Origin: Skeletonema tropicum
Lineage: Eukaryota > Bacillariophyta > Thalassiosirophyceae > Thalassiosirales > Thalassiosiraceae
Reading direction: 5' to 3'
Length of the DNA stretch: 64,000 bases
Assembly: GCA_037178625.1 (NCBI GenBank)
Contig: CM074128.1
Span: forward strand, 806,001 to 870,000
Part shown: one piece after another, positions 30,220 through 42,638 of the stretch
Position numbering within the stretch: the stretch's first letter is position 1
How the letters are laid out: each line of letters opens with the position of its first letter
Position numbers and translations under genes: made by a program
Notes under the pieces: generated by a model
What the model was told of the DNA's origin: nothing
What the model saw: the letters and a program-made list of their open reading frames with translations, nothing else
The model's database searches: none

Positions 30220-32853
30220 CTATTTCAATCCGAGTCTCGCCCTGGCTTCTGCACGTTTCCTATTGAGTTCTTCTAGCTCCTGTTTCAAGCGCTCCGCCTC
30301 AGAAGCATATTGTGAACTGCTCTTCTTTTCATTCGTCTTCGCTTTACTGGTGTACGAACCAGCCAGTGGGTCTGGCAGACCTGCTCTCAAATGAGCTGGT
30401 ATACTGACTGGCTTGACTATCTTTGCTGCTCCATCGTCTTCCGACGGTTCCTCAATAGTTCGTGTTTTAAAGTTTATGAATCCGTTCTGTTTCCCTTGCT
30501 GAACCTCAAGAGTTTCATACTTTTTGAGAACAGACGATGCTTTCAAAAATCCCCCTTTCTTTGCTGGTGGTTCTTGTATCATCTCATCATCACCAGTGTA
30601 ACTTGTAATGCCAAGAAGCCCTTCGTCCCGTCCCATACCAAAGCCATCATCAGATTCATACTCTCCAAGACTTTCGTCCGAAGCTGTTGGATGATGGTGA
30701 TACTTTTTCGTGCTGGCGTTATTTCTGTGAGCATGCCAAGATTGTTGAGACCTAGCGACAGCAGAAGCACATTCGGATGCTTGTATTGCCATCTCTACCT
30801 TTCTCGGATTGAGGCAATAATCGCAAGTCTTCTTGCACAGTTTTTTCGGGTCAATCTGCTCACCAAAGTGGCCGAGGACATATTGGCGCTTGCAACCTGG
30901 CTTGATGCAATAGTCGACCATCCCTTCTATCTCCAACAGAGCACGATCAAGCTTTTGAGCAACTTTTCCATCACGGTGGCCGGCCTTCTGTCTCACCTTT
31001 TCAGCATTTTTCTTCACTAAGAAAGTAAACTTCGATGCGTCATCTTTGGAATAGTACAAAATTGAATGCGATGGCAAGCCGTCTCTTCCTGCTCTACCAG
31101 ATTCTTGGTAAAACCCCTCCAGAGACTTAGACATGGTCCAATGAATGACATACCGTACGTGTGGCAAATCGATGCCCATACCAAAAGCCACAGTCGCAAC
31201 AGCCACTTTGATCTTTCCATCGCACCATTTTCGTTGAGTCTCATCACGTTCCGCGTCTTTGAGTCCAGCATGATACGCTGCAGCCAAAATCCCCGTCGAT
31301 TTGTATATTTGCGTTGCGAGAGACAGGCAATCTTCTCGCTTATGGACATAAATTATTCCAGCACACGGCTGCTTTGCTTTTTCGGCAGTAACATGTTGCT
31401 TTTTCACTTCGTGGATGAGATCATTGATGGCACCCTTGGATTCAGTGTTCAATGAATCTTTGTATTTGACTTTGTACTCAATATTAGGTCGATTGAAAGT
31501 TCCAAGGTGACAGGGCACTTCTTTGCCAAAGCCTAGAGTGCTTCTGATGTCATTGATCACTTGCTCTGTTGCGGTTCCCGTGCATGCCATGATGGGAACA
31601 TCTTCGAACGATTCACTTATCCATGACAGCTTGCGGTATGCTGGTCTAAAGTCATGCCCCCAAGTTGATAGACAGTGTGCCTCATCTATTGCAAACATGA
31701 ATAGACGCTCTGCACTGTGCAACTTCATTAATACTTCACGAAATTTTTGGGTCTCAATGAGTTCAGGTGTAACGTAAAGCATCTGGATGGGGGTCAATTC
31801 AACTCTGTCTGATTTTGTGTTTGCCTTCGCAGGTTTCTCCTTTTCAATTGACAATCGTTTCATGATCTGAGCTTTTTCTTTTGCGCTATGACTGCTGCTC
31901 CAACATGCTGCAGTCGTGACTCCTTTCTTCATCAAATTGTTCACTTGATCAACCATGAGTGCAATGAGTGGACATACGACAATTGTCACTTTCGAATTCT
32001 TTGCAGTCAATGATTGATTGTAGGTATTGCCTGCAACCAGTGTAGGTAATTGATAACACATAGACTTCCCTCCTCCTGTAGCCATAATGACAATTTGACT
32101 ATTACCTCCAAGAGCTCCCTCTATAGCCGTCTGTTGCAGTGGTCGAAGTGACTTTAGTTTGAAAGTAGATTGAAGAATGTGTTGAGCTCTTTCCACTAGA
32201 CTCTCTACAGGAGCCGCTGGTTGTTTTGAATTTTGATTGTAAAAGTCGGCAATTGTTCGCTTGGGAGTATCTTTGCTCCTTTTCTTCTTTTCATTGTCAT
32301 GACTAGCTTTCATTGCTGGTCGATTATTTTCGCTCGTGCCTTTTGAATGGGATTGTAGTCGACCTGTGTCTGCAGTTGATGAAAACTTCCGATTTCCATT
32401 TTCTTGACGTTTGATCTTCACGGACGCATCCTTGCGTTCATCAGGCCGTTTGCGCTTGCCCATGGTGGTCGAAATGCTAGCAATGTATTGCACCTCATTG
32501 TTCGTAGAAGCGTCGTCATTTGTTTGTTTTTTCGTACTGCCGCGTCTCTGTTCATCGTAGGCAGTAGATATTACTTCACTCATTGTCTCATCCAAATCGA
32601 CGTCTATTACATCCTCATTTGATCTACTGCTTGCGTCTATGTCACCACTGCGCTGTTGCCTATCGCGATCTAATCTGCGGCGTCGGCTACGATTCGATTC
32701 CATGACATCACCACCAGCGCCATACTGCGTTGGCTTTGGAGAGGTGAGATCAACAACAGCAGCTGCATTAGCATTGGGCGTGCCACACATGTGACAAGCC
32801 TTTGCTCCTGCATTGATGTTTCGGTAAGTGCATGCACTGCAGCTCCAGGGCAT
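30220..32853 (-). CDS. RecQ-family DNA helicase with N-terminal RanBP2 zinc finger
   Basis: An 877-residue uninterrupted product. Cys4, Cys7, Cys18 and Cys21 in WSCSACTYRN...KACHMCGTPN form a RanBP2-type zinc finger. A disordered basic region runs to about 220. The helicase core has MATGGGKSMCYQLP (Walker A), FAIDEAHCLSTWGHDFRPAY (DEAH box and aromatic loop) and MACTGTATEQV. ATVAFGMGIDLPHVRYVIH and YQESGRAGRDGLPSH make motifs V and VI. CIKPGCKRQYVLGHFGE and CKKTCDYC supply the RecQ zinc-binding subdomain. There is no HRDC domain; the tail is a charged coiled coil. It unwinds recombination and fork intermediates; the shortened C-terminus is most like RECQ5-type proteins. Confidence 0.93.
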   Translation of the reverse strand: MPWSCSACTYRNINAGAKACHMCGTPNANAAAVVDLTSPKPTQYGAGGDVMESNRSRRRRLDRDRQQRSGDIDASSRSNEDVIDVDLDETMSEVISTAYDEQRRGSTKKQTNDDASTNNEVQYIASISTTMGKRKRPDERKDASVKIKRQENGNRKFSSTADTGRLQSHSKGTSENNRPAMKASHDNEKKKRSKDTPKRTIADFYNQNSKQPAAPVESLVERAQHILQSTFKLKSLRPLQQTAIEGALGGNSQIVIMATGGGKSMCYQLPTLVAGNTYNQSLTAKNSKVTIVVCPLIALMVDQVNNLMKKGVTTAACWSSSHSAKEKAQIMKRLSIEKEKPAKANTKSDRVELTPIQMLYVTPELIETQKFREVLMKLHSAERLFMFAIDEAHCLSTWGHDFRPAYRKLSWISESFEDVPIMACTGTATEQVINDIRSTLGFGKEVPCHLGTFNRPNIEYKVKYKDSLNTESKGAINDLIHEVKKQHVTAEKAKQPCAGIIYVHKREDCLSLATQIYKSTGILAAAYHAGLKDAERDETQRKWCDGKIKVAVATVAFGMGIDLPHVRYVIHWTMSKSLEGFYQESGRAGRDGLPSHSILYYSKDDASKFTFLVKKNAEKVRQKAGHRDGKVAQKLDRALLEIEGMVDYCIKPGCKRQYVLGHFGEQIDPKKLCKKTCDYCLNPRKVEMAIQASECASAVARSQQSWHAHRNNASTKKYHHHPTASDESLGEYESDDGFGMGRDEGLLGITSYTGDDEMIQEPPAKKGGFLKASSVLKKYETLEVQQGKQNGFINFKTRTIEEPSEDDGAAKIVKPVSIPAHLRAGLPDPLAGSYTSKAKTNEKKSSSQYASEAERLKQELEELNRKRAEARARLGLK

Positions 32854-33296
32854 TGCTAGGAATTATTGGATGTAGCAGCGTATAGCTAGACCTTCATTAC
32901 ATTCATAATCTTCAGCATGATAAGTATGATGGTGTAAGTACGCGTGCAGGCCATGGTGGCAACGACTACCTTCTTCAGTCACTAGTGGAATGCGAGTCCC
33001 GCCTGCGCTGAGCAGAGACGCAAGCCAAAAAAGTAACTGGCAGGATGGAGGTAGGCGACCAGTGGGCGCCGAGCTTGCTTGGGTGCCACGATAATATATC
33101 ACATCGTGGTAGTGGTAACGCAACACTTCTTTATATTATGAATAACATGTAGAATAAACCAGACGAAAGCCTTATCTCTGAAAAAGAGTCGTCCTACTTC
33201 CGACAGCTAAGCGACCAGAATGAAAAAGGCAATAAGTCAAACAACTGCCACAATTCTAGACATATTATGGAACCATTTCAACCATTCCAAAAACAA
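32854..33296. other. intergenic region between RecQ and zinc-ribbon-like genes
   Basis: About 440 bp; no ORF or RNA that I can support. It lies downstream of the zinc-ribbon-like gene and upstream of RecQ, both on the minus strand, so it holds a 3' UTR and the RecQ promoter. Confidence 0.4.
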
Positions 33297-34402
33297 TTAC
33301 AATTGAGTTTCGAGATGGTGATGTTGCGGAGGAGGTAGCATTGCCATAGCACCGTCAGCAGTGGTGGCCATGTTTTCATTCTTAGCCTTTTGGCTTGCAT
33401 ATCTTGAAGCTTGCTGATTACGGCAACGTTCACACTTTGAAGAGTATCCCTGTATCAAGCGTAAGGAGAAGAGATTGTGTCAGTTATCGTCATTAGTGAG
33501 TGGTAAGCAAAGTCACTCGGTACAAACTCCAAAAACAAAAGTGCAAATCTTACCTTGACACCAAAATCAATCCATTTACGAAAGTTTTTGCACCCCTTGC
33601 ACCATTTAATCTGCATCCCACTAGGATTGACCACCCAAATTGCTACGTCACAGTTGTTACAAACGCCCTTGTTCTGCTTGGGAATGGAGAACTCAGAATC
33701 ATCACACATGACACAATTCCCAAAGTATCGAGCCGTGGGGAAGTTCACGAGTTGACAAAATGCAGGCACTTCGGCAGTGGGGATGGGATCCCCCTCGCAT
33801 CGAGGAGGTAACGGAGGTGTCATCTTCATGCATGGGACGGCCCCAGCAGAGTTTGAATTCTTGATAGGTTTTTGCTTGTTCACCTCCCGTTCAGCCTTGG
33901 TGACACGTTGTTGGACTGGGATGCTGAGATTGGGCAAGTTCCTACCACGGCTACCAGGTGTCCCTCCGCCCGCAGGTGCCAGCATGGTAGCCTTGTCCTC
34001 AGCGTTGATGGTGAGCTGATTCTGTTGGTCCATAAGGTCCATCGCAGTAGAGAGGTGGGCACTTTTACTTTCAACTTCTTGACGTGCAATGAGCTGCAGC
34101 TCAATTGCCTTCTCGAAGCATTTCTCAGGATCCATAGAGCGGAGCTTCTCTCGAACAGTCTCGGTGACAGCGTTCCATTCGAGATCTTCGGCGGTAGGTT
34201 CGGCATTGTCGTCAGCATTATCAGTCTTTGCCTTTTTGTTAGATGTGTCATCACTATTCCCCCCCTCGGAGGGGCGTTTGTCACCAGCCGCGGGATCAGC
34301 ACCTTCGCCGGTGCTACCAATGAATTCTTGCGCTTGGACGGCGTCGGCAGCAGCATCAGTGGGCGCGACGCCCAAGGTATTTTGAGATGCAGTAGTTGGC
34401 AT
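33297..34402 (-). CDS. hypothetical protein with C-terminal Cys pairs (zinc-ribbon-like)
   Basis: Two exons: 34402-33554 and 33449-33297, with a 104-bp intron (GTAAGA...ATACAG, phase 0) joining IDFGVK to GYSSKCERC. About 333 residues from MPTTASQNTLG at 34402. The frame extends 59 codons further upstream to 34579, but that part is basic and looks like 5' UTR. The N-terminal half is acidic and low complexity with a nuclear-type KRPSEGG...NKKAKTD segment and a helical stretch. The C-terminal third has CVMCDD, CNNC, WCKGCKNFRKW and CERCRNQQ, four Cys pairs that probably bind two zinc ions. This resembles transcription-associated zinc ribbons, without a precise match. It is divergent from the oxygenase gene on the right. 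Confidence 0.7.
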
Positions 34403-34913
34403 GTTTGAACTTTGAACACAGCGATAGTAGCGATGAATTCGTCTCCAAATCCAATTATTATGGTGGAGGCGAGCAGTTGGAGATGATGAGCGAGTGAGCA
34501 ACGGATAGACCGGGCGGAAGGGCTCCCCCTCTTTTTGTAGAGGGTCATCAAAACATTCCTTGTTATGAGGAGAGTTCATTTAGAGGGCAAATCCATGGGA
34601 TAGAAAAGATTTGTGCCCCCGTTCTTCGAACTTCTCGCCAACGGCTTCGCTTTCATTCACACAAGATCGATTTTTGAATGTAAGATAGGTGTCTCGGATT
34701 TGAAAGGCAGAGTCGTGGAACCGCAGAATGCTTCGCAGTTCAGTCATCCAGCTGTTTGCAGCGTGCGTGCATCATAAGTATGTACTTACTGTGTAATGCA
34801 ATCCAACACTTACGCCACATTACATGCCAATTTTGATGTTGATATCGAGGAGTAGCAGTCATACGCTATTTTCCATTTGCAGAATAAAATAGAGTCAAGG
34901 TATTAGGCAGGAG

Positions 34914-35954
34914 ATGATACCTGTCATCGACATCGCCCCTCTCGTCAAATTGTGCGGCGGCGACACAAATTTCAGCAAAGACACATCAGATCATGAGCTC
35001 GAAAACGTCGTCAAGTCCATCGCAGATGCGTGCCAAACGTATGGATTTTTTGCAATAATCAATCACGGCGTGGACACAGCAGCCATCAATGATGCTTGGA
35101 ATGCATCGATAGAATTCTTTGATATGGAATCGACTGTAAAACAATCTGTCAAGATGGCAGATGATTATCCGTATGGATATGAAAATTGTGAGTCGTTGGG
35201 GCGATCAATGTCGGATGACGACTGTGTTACGCAAGACACAAAGGAGACATTCTCTATAGGTCCAAACTCTGAATTATCAAACATGCCTCCGCGACAGTTT
35301 CCGGTGAATGCATCTGCAAATTTTGCTCCGGCAACAACACGCTATTACAATGCAATGGAGAACCTTGCAAAGATTTTATTTCGAGGTTTAGCAATGGCGC
35401 TAAAACTAGATGATACCTCTTGGTTCTTGCAGGAAGGTCGCTTCGATGATGGACATCAATGCGCTTTGAGAATACTCAATTATCCAGAATTAGAATACGT
35501 CCAAACAGATGCATCTGCTGTTCATATTCGTGCGGGAGAGCACACTGACTACGGGGCCATGACTATTCTCAAGTCAGGTGGACCTGGTCTACAGCTGCAA
35601 CTCTCCAAAGATACGGAGTCTTCCACATGGATTGATGTACCACATTTGGAAGGTTCTTTTATAATCAACCTTGGAGATCTGATGCAGCGATGGACCAATG
35701 ACAAGTGGACGAGCACGTTGCATCGTGTTGTTGCAACAAACAATAATGCAAGTGATAGAGCTGGTGATGGTTTGTTTAAAAGTGCTCGACGACAATCCAT
35801 TGCTTTCTTTGTCAATATGAACGGAAATACAACTGTTTTGCCTCTTGAGACATGTGTGGACGAGGCAAATCCCTCGAAGTATGAACCGATCAAGGCCAGT
35901 GAGCATCTCATTCAGCGACACAAGCAGTCAATGATGGCAAAGCATAAGAAGTGA
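34914..35954 (+). CDS. 2-oxoglutarate-Fe(II) oxygenase of the isopenicillin-N-synthase type
   Basis: A 346-residue product. The N-terminal DIOX_N part has PVIDIAPL and CQTYGFFAIINHGVD. The jelly-roll has the iron ligands His and Asp in GEHTDYGAMT and the distal His in STLHRVVA. The 2-oxoglutarate-binding Arg is in RQSIAFFVNMN. This is the layout of plant DOXC enzymes (gibberellin, flavonoid or ethylene-forming oxidases). The substrate cannot be deduced. No targeting peptide is seen. About 310 bp upstream, shared with the divergent zinc-ribbon-like gene, shows nothing but likely promoter DNA. Confidence 0.9.
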   Translation: MIPVIDIAPLVKLCGGDTNFSKDTSDHELENVVKSIADACQTYGFFAIINHGVDTAAINDAWNASIEFFDMESTVKQSVKMADDYPYGYENCESLGRSMSDDDCVTQDTKETFSIGPNSELSNMPPRQFPVNASANFAPATTRYYNAMENLAKILFRGLAMALKLDDTSWFLQEGRFDDGHQCALRILNYPELEYVQTDASAVHIRAGEHTDYGAMTILKSGGPGLQLQLSKDTESSTWIDVPHLEGSFIINLGDLMQRWTNDKWTSTLHRVVATNNNASDRAGDGLFKSARRQSIAFFVNMNGNTTVLPLETCVDEANPSKYEPIKASEHLIQRHKQSMMAKHKK

Positions 35955-36099
35955 AGAAGAATGTGATGATAAATCCATCTACAGGATGGCAATTGCGACT
36001 GAAGTTGCCTTCGAAAGTATTTGTTCTGAACCAAAGCAACAAAGAAGCATGCCCAATGATGTAAAATAGAAGACTATTATTTGTAACAATTATAACAAG

Positions 36100-39000
36100 T
36101 TATTTTTTGTCAGTAGGCACACCTATCATACCGCCAATCTGCTTGCGAAAGACACCAGCCACCAAGTGGCGAATCTCATCGCTTTGTACACGAATGAGTG
36201 AACACAATATGGGAAAAAGCGATTCCTTATGTCTGTCGAATTGGTCTTTCTCGAGGTTGGAAATCATATCAAGGATCTGAACGACAACCCCAGCAAAGGA
36301 GGTGCAGTAAAATGCTACTTGCCCACCTCTTTCACTCACGCTTCTCCAAACATTGGGATCAATCAACACACCATCTCGTTCTTCAGATTCCAAAAAGTCG
36401 GTAAGAACCTCCATGATTCTCTCGAATAAAATAGGTTCAGCGAACGCCTCAGTGTCCCAGCTGCAATCATCATCTTGCCTTTTGCTGTAGAGCAATGATA
36501 ATAAGATAATCAATGCGTTGGTGGCACTCGCTTCTTGTGTCAAGAAGAACATCTGACTGCTCCCACGATGACCTAATCCACTATTTGCACGTTCCATAGC
36601 TGCATCGATTTCTTCAACACTGTCGCCCCATTGAGCTAAACACGCCTCCTGAAAGGCATGGGATAAGTCTTCGTCTTTTCTTGCCTTCATCGATGAAAGA
36701 CGAGATTGATTCAGTGTGTCCAGTAGACATGATGCTTCTTCTTCCGAAGTCAAAACAGCAAACTGGTCTACAAAAGTAGAAATATACTGCTGAAGGCAGT
36801 GGGATGCAATACACCTCGTCTTAAGAGTAGGCATCATCCCAAGGTAGTCGGGACCATCGCTTTGCGCCCTCTTCTCCATTGATGCTAGTTTCGATTCCAC
36901 GATGTCGTCGCGAATCTTTTCTTCCAATTCTATATTTTTCAACAAGGTATCGCTGAGACTAGCACTCATTTCTTTCAGCCAAGCCTTTCCTTCGACTTCA
37001 TCGAGTGTAGGAACAGCTTCCAAAACTCGACGGAACACTCTACTCCACTCCTTGCATCCTATACGGACAAGAGCTTCACAAGGTTGCCACTCCTTCACAT
37101 CAACAATCATCTTGTCTCCATTAAATTCTTCATCAGTGACCTGTTCGCACTGAATCTTTTCCTTCGAACTTCCAACAGACCAACGTACTAGCTGACTCAT
37201 GATTGTAGGCCAAAAAACTTCTCTTCCTTCTTTTCCCAACTCAAGGGAGCTTGAAATTATTAGATCACTGAGGAGCCCAATCGCAATGGGAGCGGTTGTT
37301 GCTATCCAACTATCAGGGAATGGCTGTAGTTGTATCCTCTTCTCAGCACCCGTTTTCTGAAGAGTATAGGCTTTACTCAAATTTCCATCGCCGCCGTGCC
37401 GCAAATCAGCAAAGCTTGCCTCCACAAGAAGTTCTGCTGTGCCGAGGGGTCTACTTGGCGAACTGTCGCTAGATTGAGTCATTTCAGCGAATTTCTGTAG
37501 CCCTTCATCGGCAAAAGGAGGTGGTGTTTGGAGTGGCTCGCCCAAGAAGTCAAGACTAGAAACAGAGGGTGACTCTGATGATATCTGGGTAACAGGGGAT
37601 GAATCACCCTCGGCTCCAATCTGTATTGCTGGGAGGAGAACACAATTAAGAATCGCAGACCACTGTGATGCAGAAAATAGTTTTCCGTGTCGAAGCAAGA
37701 TTGCTCTCATGGCCATTATGCTTCCTCTCTGAACTAGACAACCGACACCGCCACTGGTACTTGATGCGGAGGAACACATCCCAGACGCCAGTCCGTCGAG
37801 AAGAGATCTCCATATGACCATTTCGAGAGACTCTTCTGGCGATAAACCTTCGTAGGTGTATCCGGGTGCTGCTGGATCAGTAGTCTGATAACCTGACACT
37901 GGAGGAAGAATCTTCTTGTCGGCAATTAAGTCAGCATAACATGCAGTGTGGCAAAGAGCTCTCATGGAAAGACCAATTGGGAGTGGGTTGTCACTCTCCT
38001 TTATCTGTACAAAAGAAAGTGACGCCCTACAAAGCTCGACAAAGTCTTCTGCATTCGTATTTCGTTCGATTTTTTGAGATGCAGTCAAAGATTCTTCGCC
38101 ACCACAAACTTCAGATTCAGCGGATCCCACACTTGGTGTTGGGCACAGATCTTCAAGGTGTTCATCAAGCAGTCTCTGCAAAATCGCCAATCCGAGAGTT
38201 TTGATCTTGACACTTTTGTCGCTTGACGAGAGAGTCAATATTGAGAAGAAAATCTTCCATCCACTGCGTAGATTGTGGGCCAAGGAGCGAATGATGTTGT
38301 CAACACATCGTAAAATGAGCTCCCGGATATCTTCCCTAGAGCCTGGATTCTTCATAATGACTAGGAATGGCTTTAGGAACAGACGCTGAAAGTTGAAATC
38401 TGTAAGCTCTGGTTTCTCCAAAAACTTGAAACTGAGTTGACGCAACGCATCGATAGCAAACATGCTGACCATCGCATTTTCGTGACACCCGACTCTTGCA
38501 AAGTGATTACCAACTGTCTCCCACATAGAAGACCACGTCAAACGAGGACGGATGTTCATATTGTAATCAGCGACTTCAACGAGTCGCTGGAGAGAAAATA
38601 TTCTGGGGCCCTCAAGACCATGACCAGATCCTGCAACTTTCGGTAGTGCAGAAGTAGCACCAACTCCACTAATCCCTTTCTTTGTGTCGCCTGCAATCTC
38701 TGCCTCAGACACAGCAATAAGCTGCTCAATAAAATCAACGACACCACGAGCTGATAGATTTACAGTGGATGAAAATACCTTGTCTATGAGGACTTCGTTG
38801 ACAGCTGCAAGTACAGCTTTGCCGTTGTTTTCTTCCATTTCGCGAGTCGGATCCATTGTAGAAGTCGACTGAGGCGTACTCTCCAAAAACTGGTCTTCTG
38901 AATCAAGCCCTGATGCAAACAAATGCAGTCTTCCAAGCTGAGAAATACATTGTAAAATAGGAGACCAACTTTCTCCGAGGTATTCCCCATCGATAATCGC

Positions 39001-42000
39001 AACACTCAGCAGAGTTCGTATGCATTCAATGTTTTTACTCTTCATATGTTTGATGGAACCCAATGTTGTAAACTTGGCAAGCGAATTCACAAACGTATTC
39101 CTTGCAAGTGACATGTCACTGTGAGAAGAGAGTCGGATCGAGTAAACAAATCCACTGAGACACAGTGCAATGATAGTATCATTCGTTGTCGATTCCAACA
39201 CTTGCGACAAAGTACCAATAAGAGGGCCCCACGTCACATCAAACATTGGCTTCACAACGTCAGCTGGGGGTACTCTATCCAAACGAGTCGACGGCTCATG
39301 AGATGCTCTTCTCGATCCTTTCGGAGGGCGCCTTTTGAAGAGCTTTTCTGATGCTGACATCATTTCCTCCCTCTCTTTACGGAATTTCTCACGCTTCTTC
39401 TCTTCGGAGTTAGTTCCAAATAGAGTGGGACCTTCAAACACAAATAAAGAATCAAACATGTCTTTGGTGCTTTCAGCTTTCTGCTTCTCACGGGCTTCGT
39501 CATCTTCCTTTAGGGAGAACGGATTCACTTTGATTCGATTGAAGATACCTGTGAGAAATTCTTCCGGCAAATCTGATCCATCTGCAATGCCTTTATTGTT
39601 CCGTAAGAATGATTCTATTGTCATGCGCCTTTCAGGTTTGATGCTTGGGTTGTGTAGATCAGTGTTGAGCATGATCACAGAGAAACCTAAAATGAAAGCT
39701 GTATCTGCCGAAGGAAACACATCAGGATTTTGCCTAGTGAAACATTCGGCGAATTTCTCCATAATTCTATCAATCTTTTGAGCCTCTCCTGGTAATCGAA
39801 ATCCAGATAGAAAGAGTCGAATGCCATCGTCAAACTTAAGCCCAGTGAAATCCATCCTATCAACGTAATGATGGAGGACACGAAGGAAGAAGCCCTTCCC
39901 TCCGCATTCTGGATCTGCGCCTTCAACTTTCACAAATGCAGCGTCTGGTTCTTTCCCAAGCACTTCACCAATTTGCGTCTTATCCAATGTTTCGCTATTC
40001 TCGTGAAGAAATCGAGCCATATCATGCGCATCGAGTTTCGCAAACCCGTTGTCAATGAAAAAATTGAGACCCGATTTTAATGACAAGGTGAATTTCACCT
40101 TGCCAATCTCGAAATTTTGTTGAGCTGTGCGCTTCTTGTCGAATGCATTCACGATCTCCCCGGCAAATTCAGATGTATCTCGCTCGAGTTGAGCTTCAGA
40201 CGCGTCATCTTTGAGGGGCGTCGACTGACCAGATGTGTCTCGATCCGTGTTAGGGGACATGTTTTCGTCATTTGTTTCTCCATCCATGCTCGCATCAAGC
40301 TTAAGATTTTGACGCAACAGTGACAAAGATGACGACCCATCAGACTCAAAAGCATCATCTCCTCCAGGTAAATTCAGTGCCTTTAAGAATGAGCGAAGAA
40401 TCACAACAAGTACTTCAAGTCCGGTACGACTGAGTTCCAACTCCTGATCTGCAACCTTCTTTGTTACCGTGTTCAAGTTCGGTTGAGCACAAGTCTTCGC
40501 ACTTATCCTCGTGACATGGTAAACAATATCTTTGTACAAATTCACCGCGTCAAAATCGCAATCATAGTTCAGGAACAACTGCGTCAGCATCTGAGGATCT
40601 GCACACAATGCTCGAAGTGCCTCAAGGACGAGAACTTTTTGCTCAAAAGGGGAATTTGGTGATTCGAGAACACGAAGGAAGATATTCAATACGAACACTT
40701 CAATCTCAGCCTTGAGTTGATTTTTGAACTTCTTCACAAGCAACAAGAAAATCTTCAACGATAGGTGAGCCACTGCAGTTTGGTTCGACATACAGTTCTT
40801 TAGCAAGCTCACGCATAAGTAGCTTTGAACAGCATAGATAAACTTATCGCCAGTTCGAAACGCATCCCCGCAGTGTTCAAATACGGAAAGAATGAGATCA
40901 AGACTCAAAATCTTCGAACTAAGTGCAAGAGGGTCCACTGCTGGCGCTGTAGAGAAGAAACTTGCTGCCATGGCAGTGCTGCTCCCACCAAGTGTTGTTA
41001 CGTTGACATTTTCGTCCCCCGGCAGAGTTTTCGAGCTGAGCTTGCAAAGAGCTCGAAAGAGAAGGTAGCTATCCGTATGGTATTGTGAAGCGAATCCAGT
41101 GCTTTCATCAGACGAAGGTGCTCTGTCAGTACTTGCAGAAGGTGCAGAGCCATTGGTTGCAACTGTAGTGGCAGTACCCACAGTTTCATCGTCCTCATTC
41201 TTACGCTGTGATTGTGAGGTAACATCGATGCCTTGTTGTTGTTTCGATGCATTTAGTTCTTCATCACGATACATCAAATCATACGCCTCCATCCGATTAA
41301 ACACACATTTCAACATATCCACCAGAGTACGCTTCGCAATATCTTTCCCCGCCGGTGTTTTACCAACCAAATACACATGGAACGTAGATCGGACCGCTTG
41401 TAACATGGCAGCTTCGTGAACTCCACATTTGGAACAAGTCATAACCGACAATAACGCCTTGGCCATACCAGTCTGAACAGCTTCGGAGGGTGAGTCCGAT
41501 GCACGGGTAATGGATTCAACCACATATCCCAAAAAGGAGAGACCACCATCCCTCCCATCATGACCACTGCTGCTACTATTCACTGCTCCAGACGATACCT
41601 GCTTACTGTACGTTGTACCCTTGGTCAATTCCGTCATTTTCCGCTGTTGTTCCAACTTCATTCGTCCACCGGCAACACCACTCACATACCTCCCATTGGT
41701 CAATATTACAATACAATCCAATGCAATCTCTTCCATTTTTGGAGTCTTACTTTCGGAAGATATGACGGCACACAGACCATGAAGTGTGGTGATGACAGCT
41801 GGGTGCATGGGTTCCATGGCAGCTGCATCCACTGAAACAGTGCTTTGCTTATTCCTCCTCCTTGTTCTTGATGGAGGGGGTGGAGTTAGAGGTGTTTGCA
41901 ATGGTTTCTCTTGCTGCTCAATTTGTTCCAGCCTAGCTTCCTCTTTTTCCTCTTGTTCGTCCACAGTATTATCAGCGTCCTCCCCGGCATGCAACACGGC

Positions 42001-42638
42001 CTGATGCAACTGTTCTGCCTCCTCTTCATCATTAACATTGGCATCATCCAAATCTTTCCCCAGGGTAGCATCTGCCGCTGCATGTTGCTTTCCATTATTT
42101 TCCTCCCCATCCCCTCCCGAAGAAAGACTACTTTCACTAACATTTGCTTGTCGTTTCATCTTTTTTGCCAAATCCGACATATTATTTTCTGTTTCTTCCC
42201 TCCCTTCACCACTAGTACCACCTTCCCCATTATTCACCTCCTCCTCCTCCTCCCACCATCCATCCAACTAGGCACACTCTCCAAAACCGTCCCAAACTCC
42301 CTATCCGGAGGCCATTCAATATCTTGAAACTCCTCCAATGCCTCCACCGCATCATCCAGTGTCCCCGACAAATCACGATGCTTGCGTGGATATTTGGAGA
42401 CTGTTTTGGCAAGGGTGGAGAGTTTGCCGTGGATGGTGGTGATTAGTGTGCGGTGTTGGGATCTTTGGAGGGCGTGGAGATCATTATTGGGTGAGGTAGT
42501 GGTGTTTGGATTATTATTGTTGTGGTGGTGGTTGGTGCGGCTGCTGCGGGGAGGAGTGGCGGTGGCTGCCTTGGAGGAAGACTTTGCTGCTGGTGGCCGC
42601 CCCTTGCCTGATAACGATGAGAGGATGGATGTTGACAT
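36100..42638 (-). CDS. BIG/Sec7-type ARF guanine-nucleotide exchange factor
   Basis: About 2180 residues if two adjoining frames are one gene. The N-terminal frame (42638-42234, MSTSILSSLSGKGRPP) holds the start of the DCB region. The main frame has no ATG at its edge, and its first codons (WWEEEEEVNNGEGG) continue the sense of the first frame. They are separated by a (GGAT)n tract near 42255-42267, where one more GGAT unit would restore the frame. The HUS region follows. The Sec7 domain (about FEIGKVKFTLSLKSG to LTGIFNRI) contains the catalytic glutamate finger in FRLPGEAQKIDR and the ILGFSVIMLNTDLHNP helix. Long HDS repeats fill the C-terminal half. It activates ARF GTPases at the trans-Golgi. 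The GGAT discrepancy may be an assembly error, an allele, or a true break. Confidence 0.88.

Noticed and set aside
36100..42267. ARF-GEF starting at 42267 as an independent gene
   Set aside because: The first codon there is TTG and the upstream in-frame triplet is a stop. The 134-residue frame immediately upstream supplies a proper ATG and the DCB start, so one gene with a local frame change is more likely.
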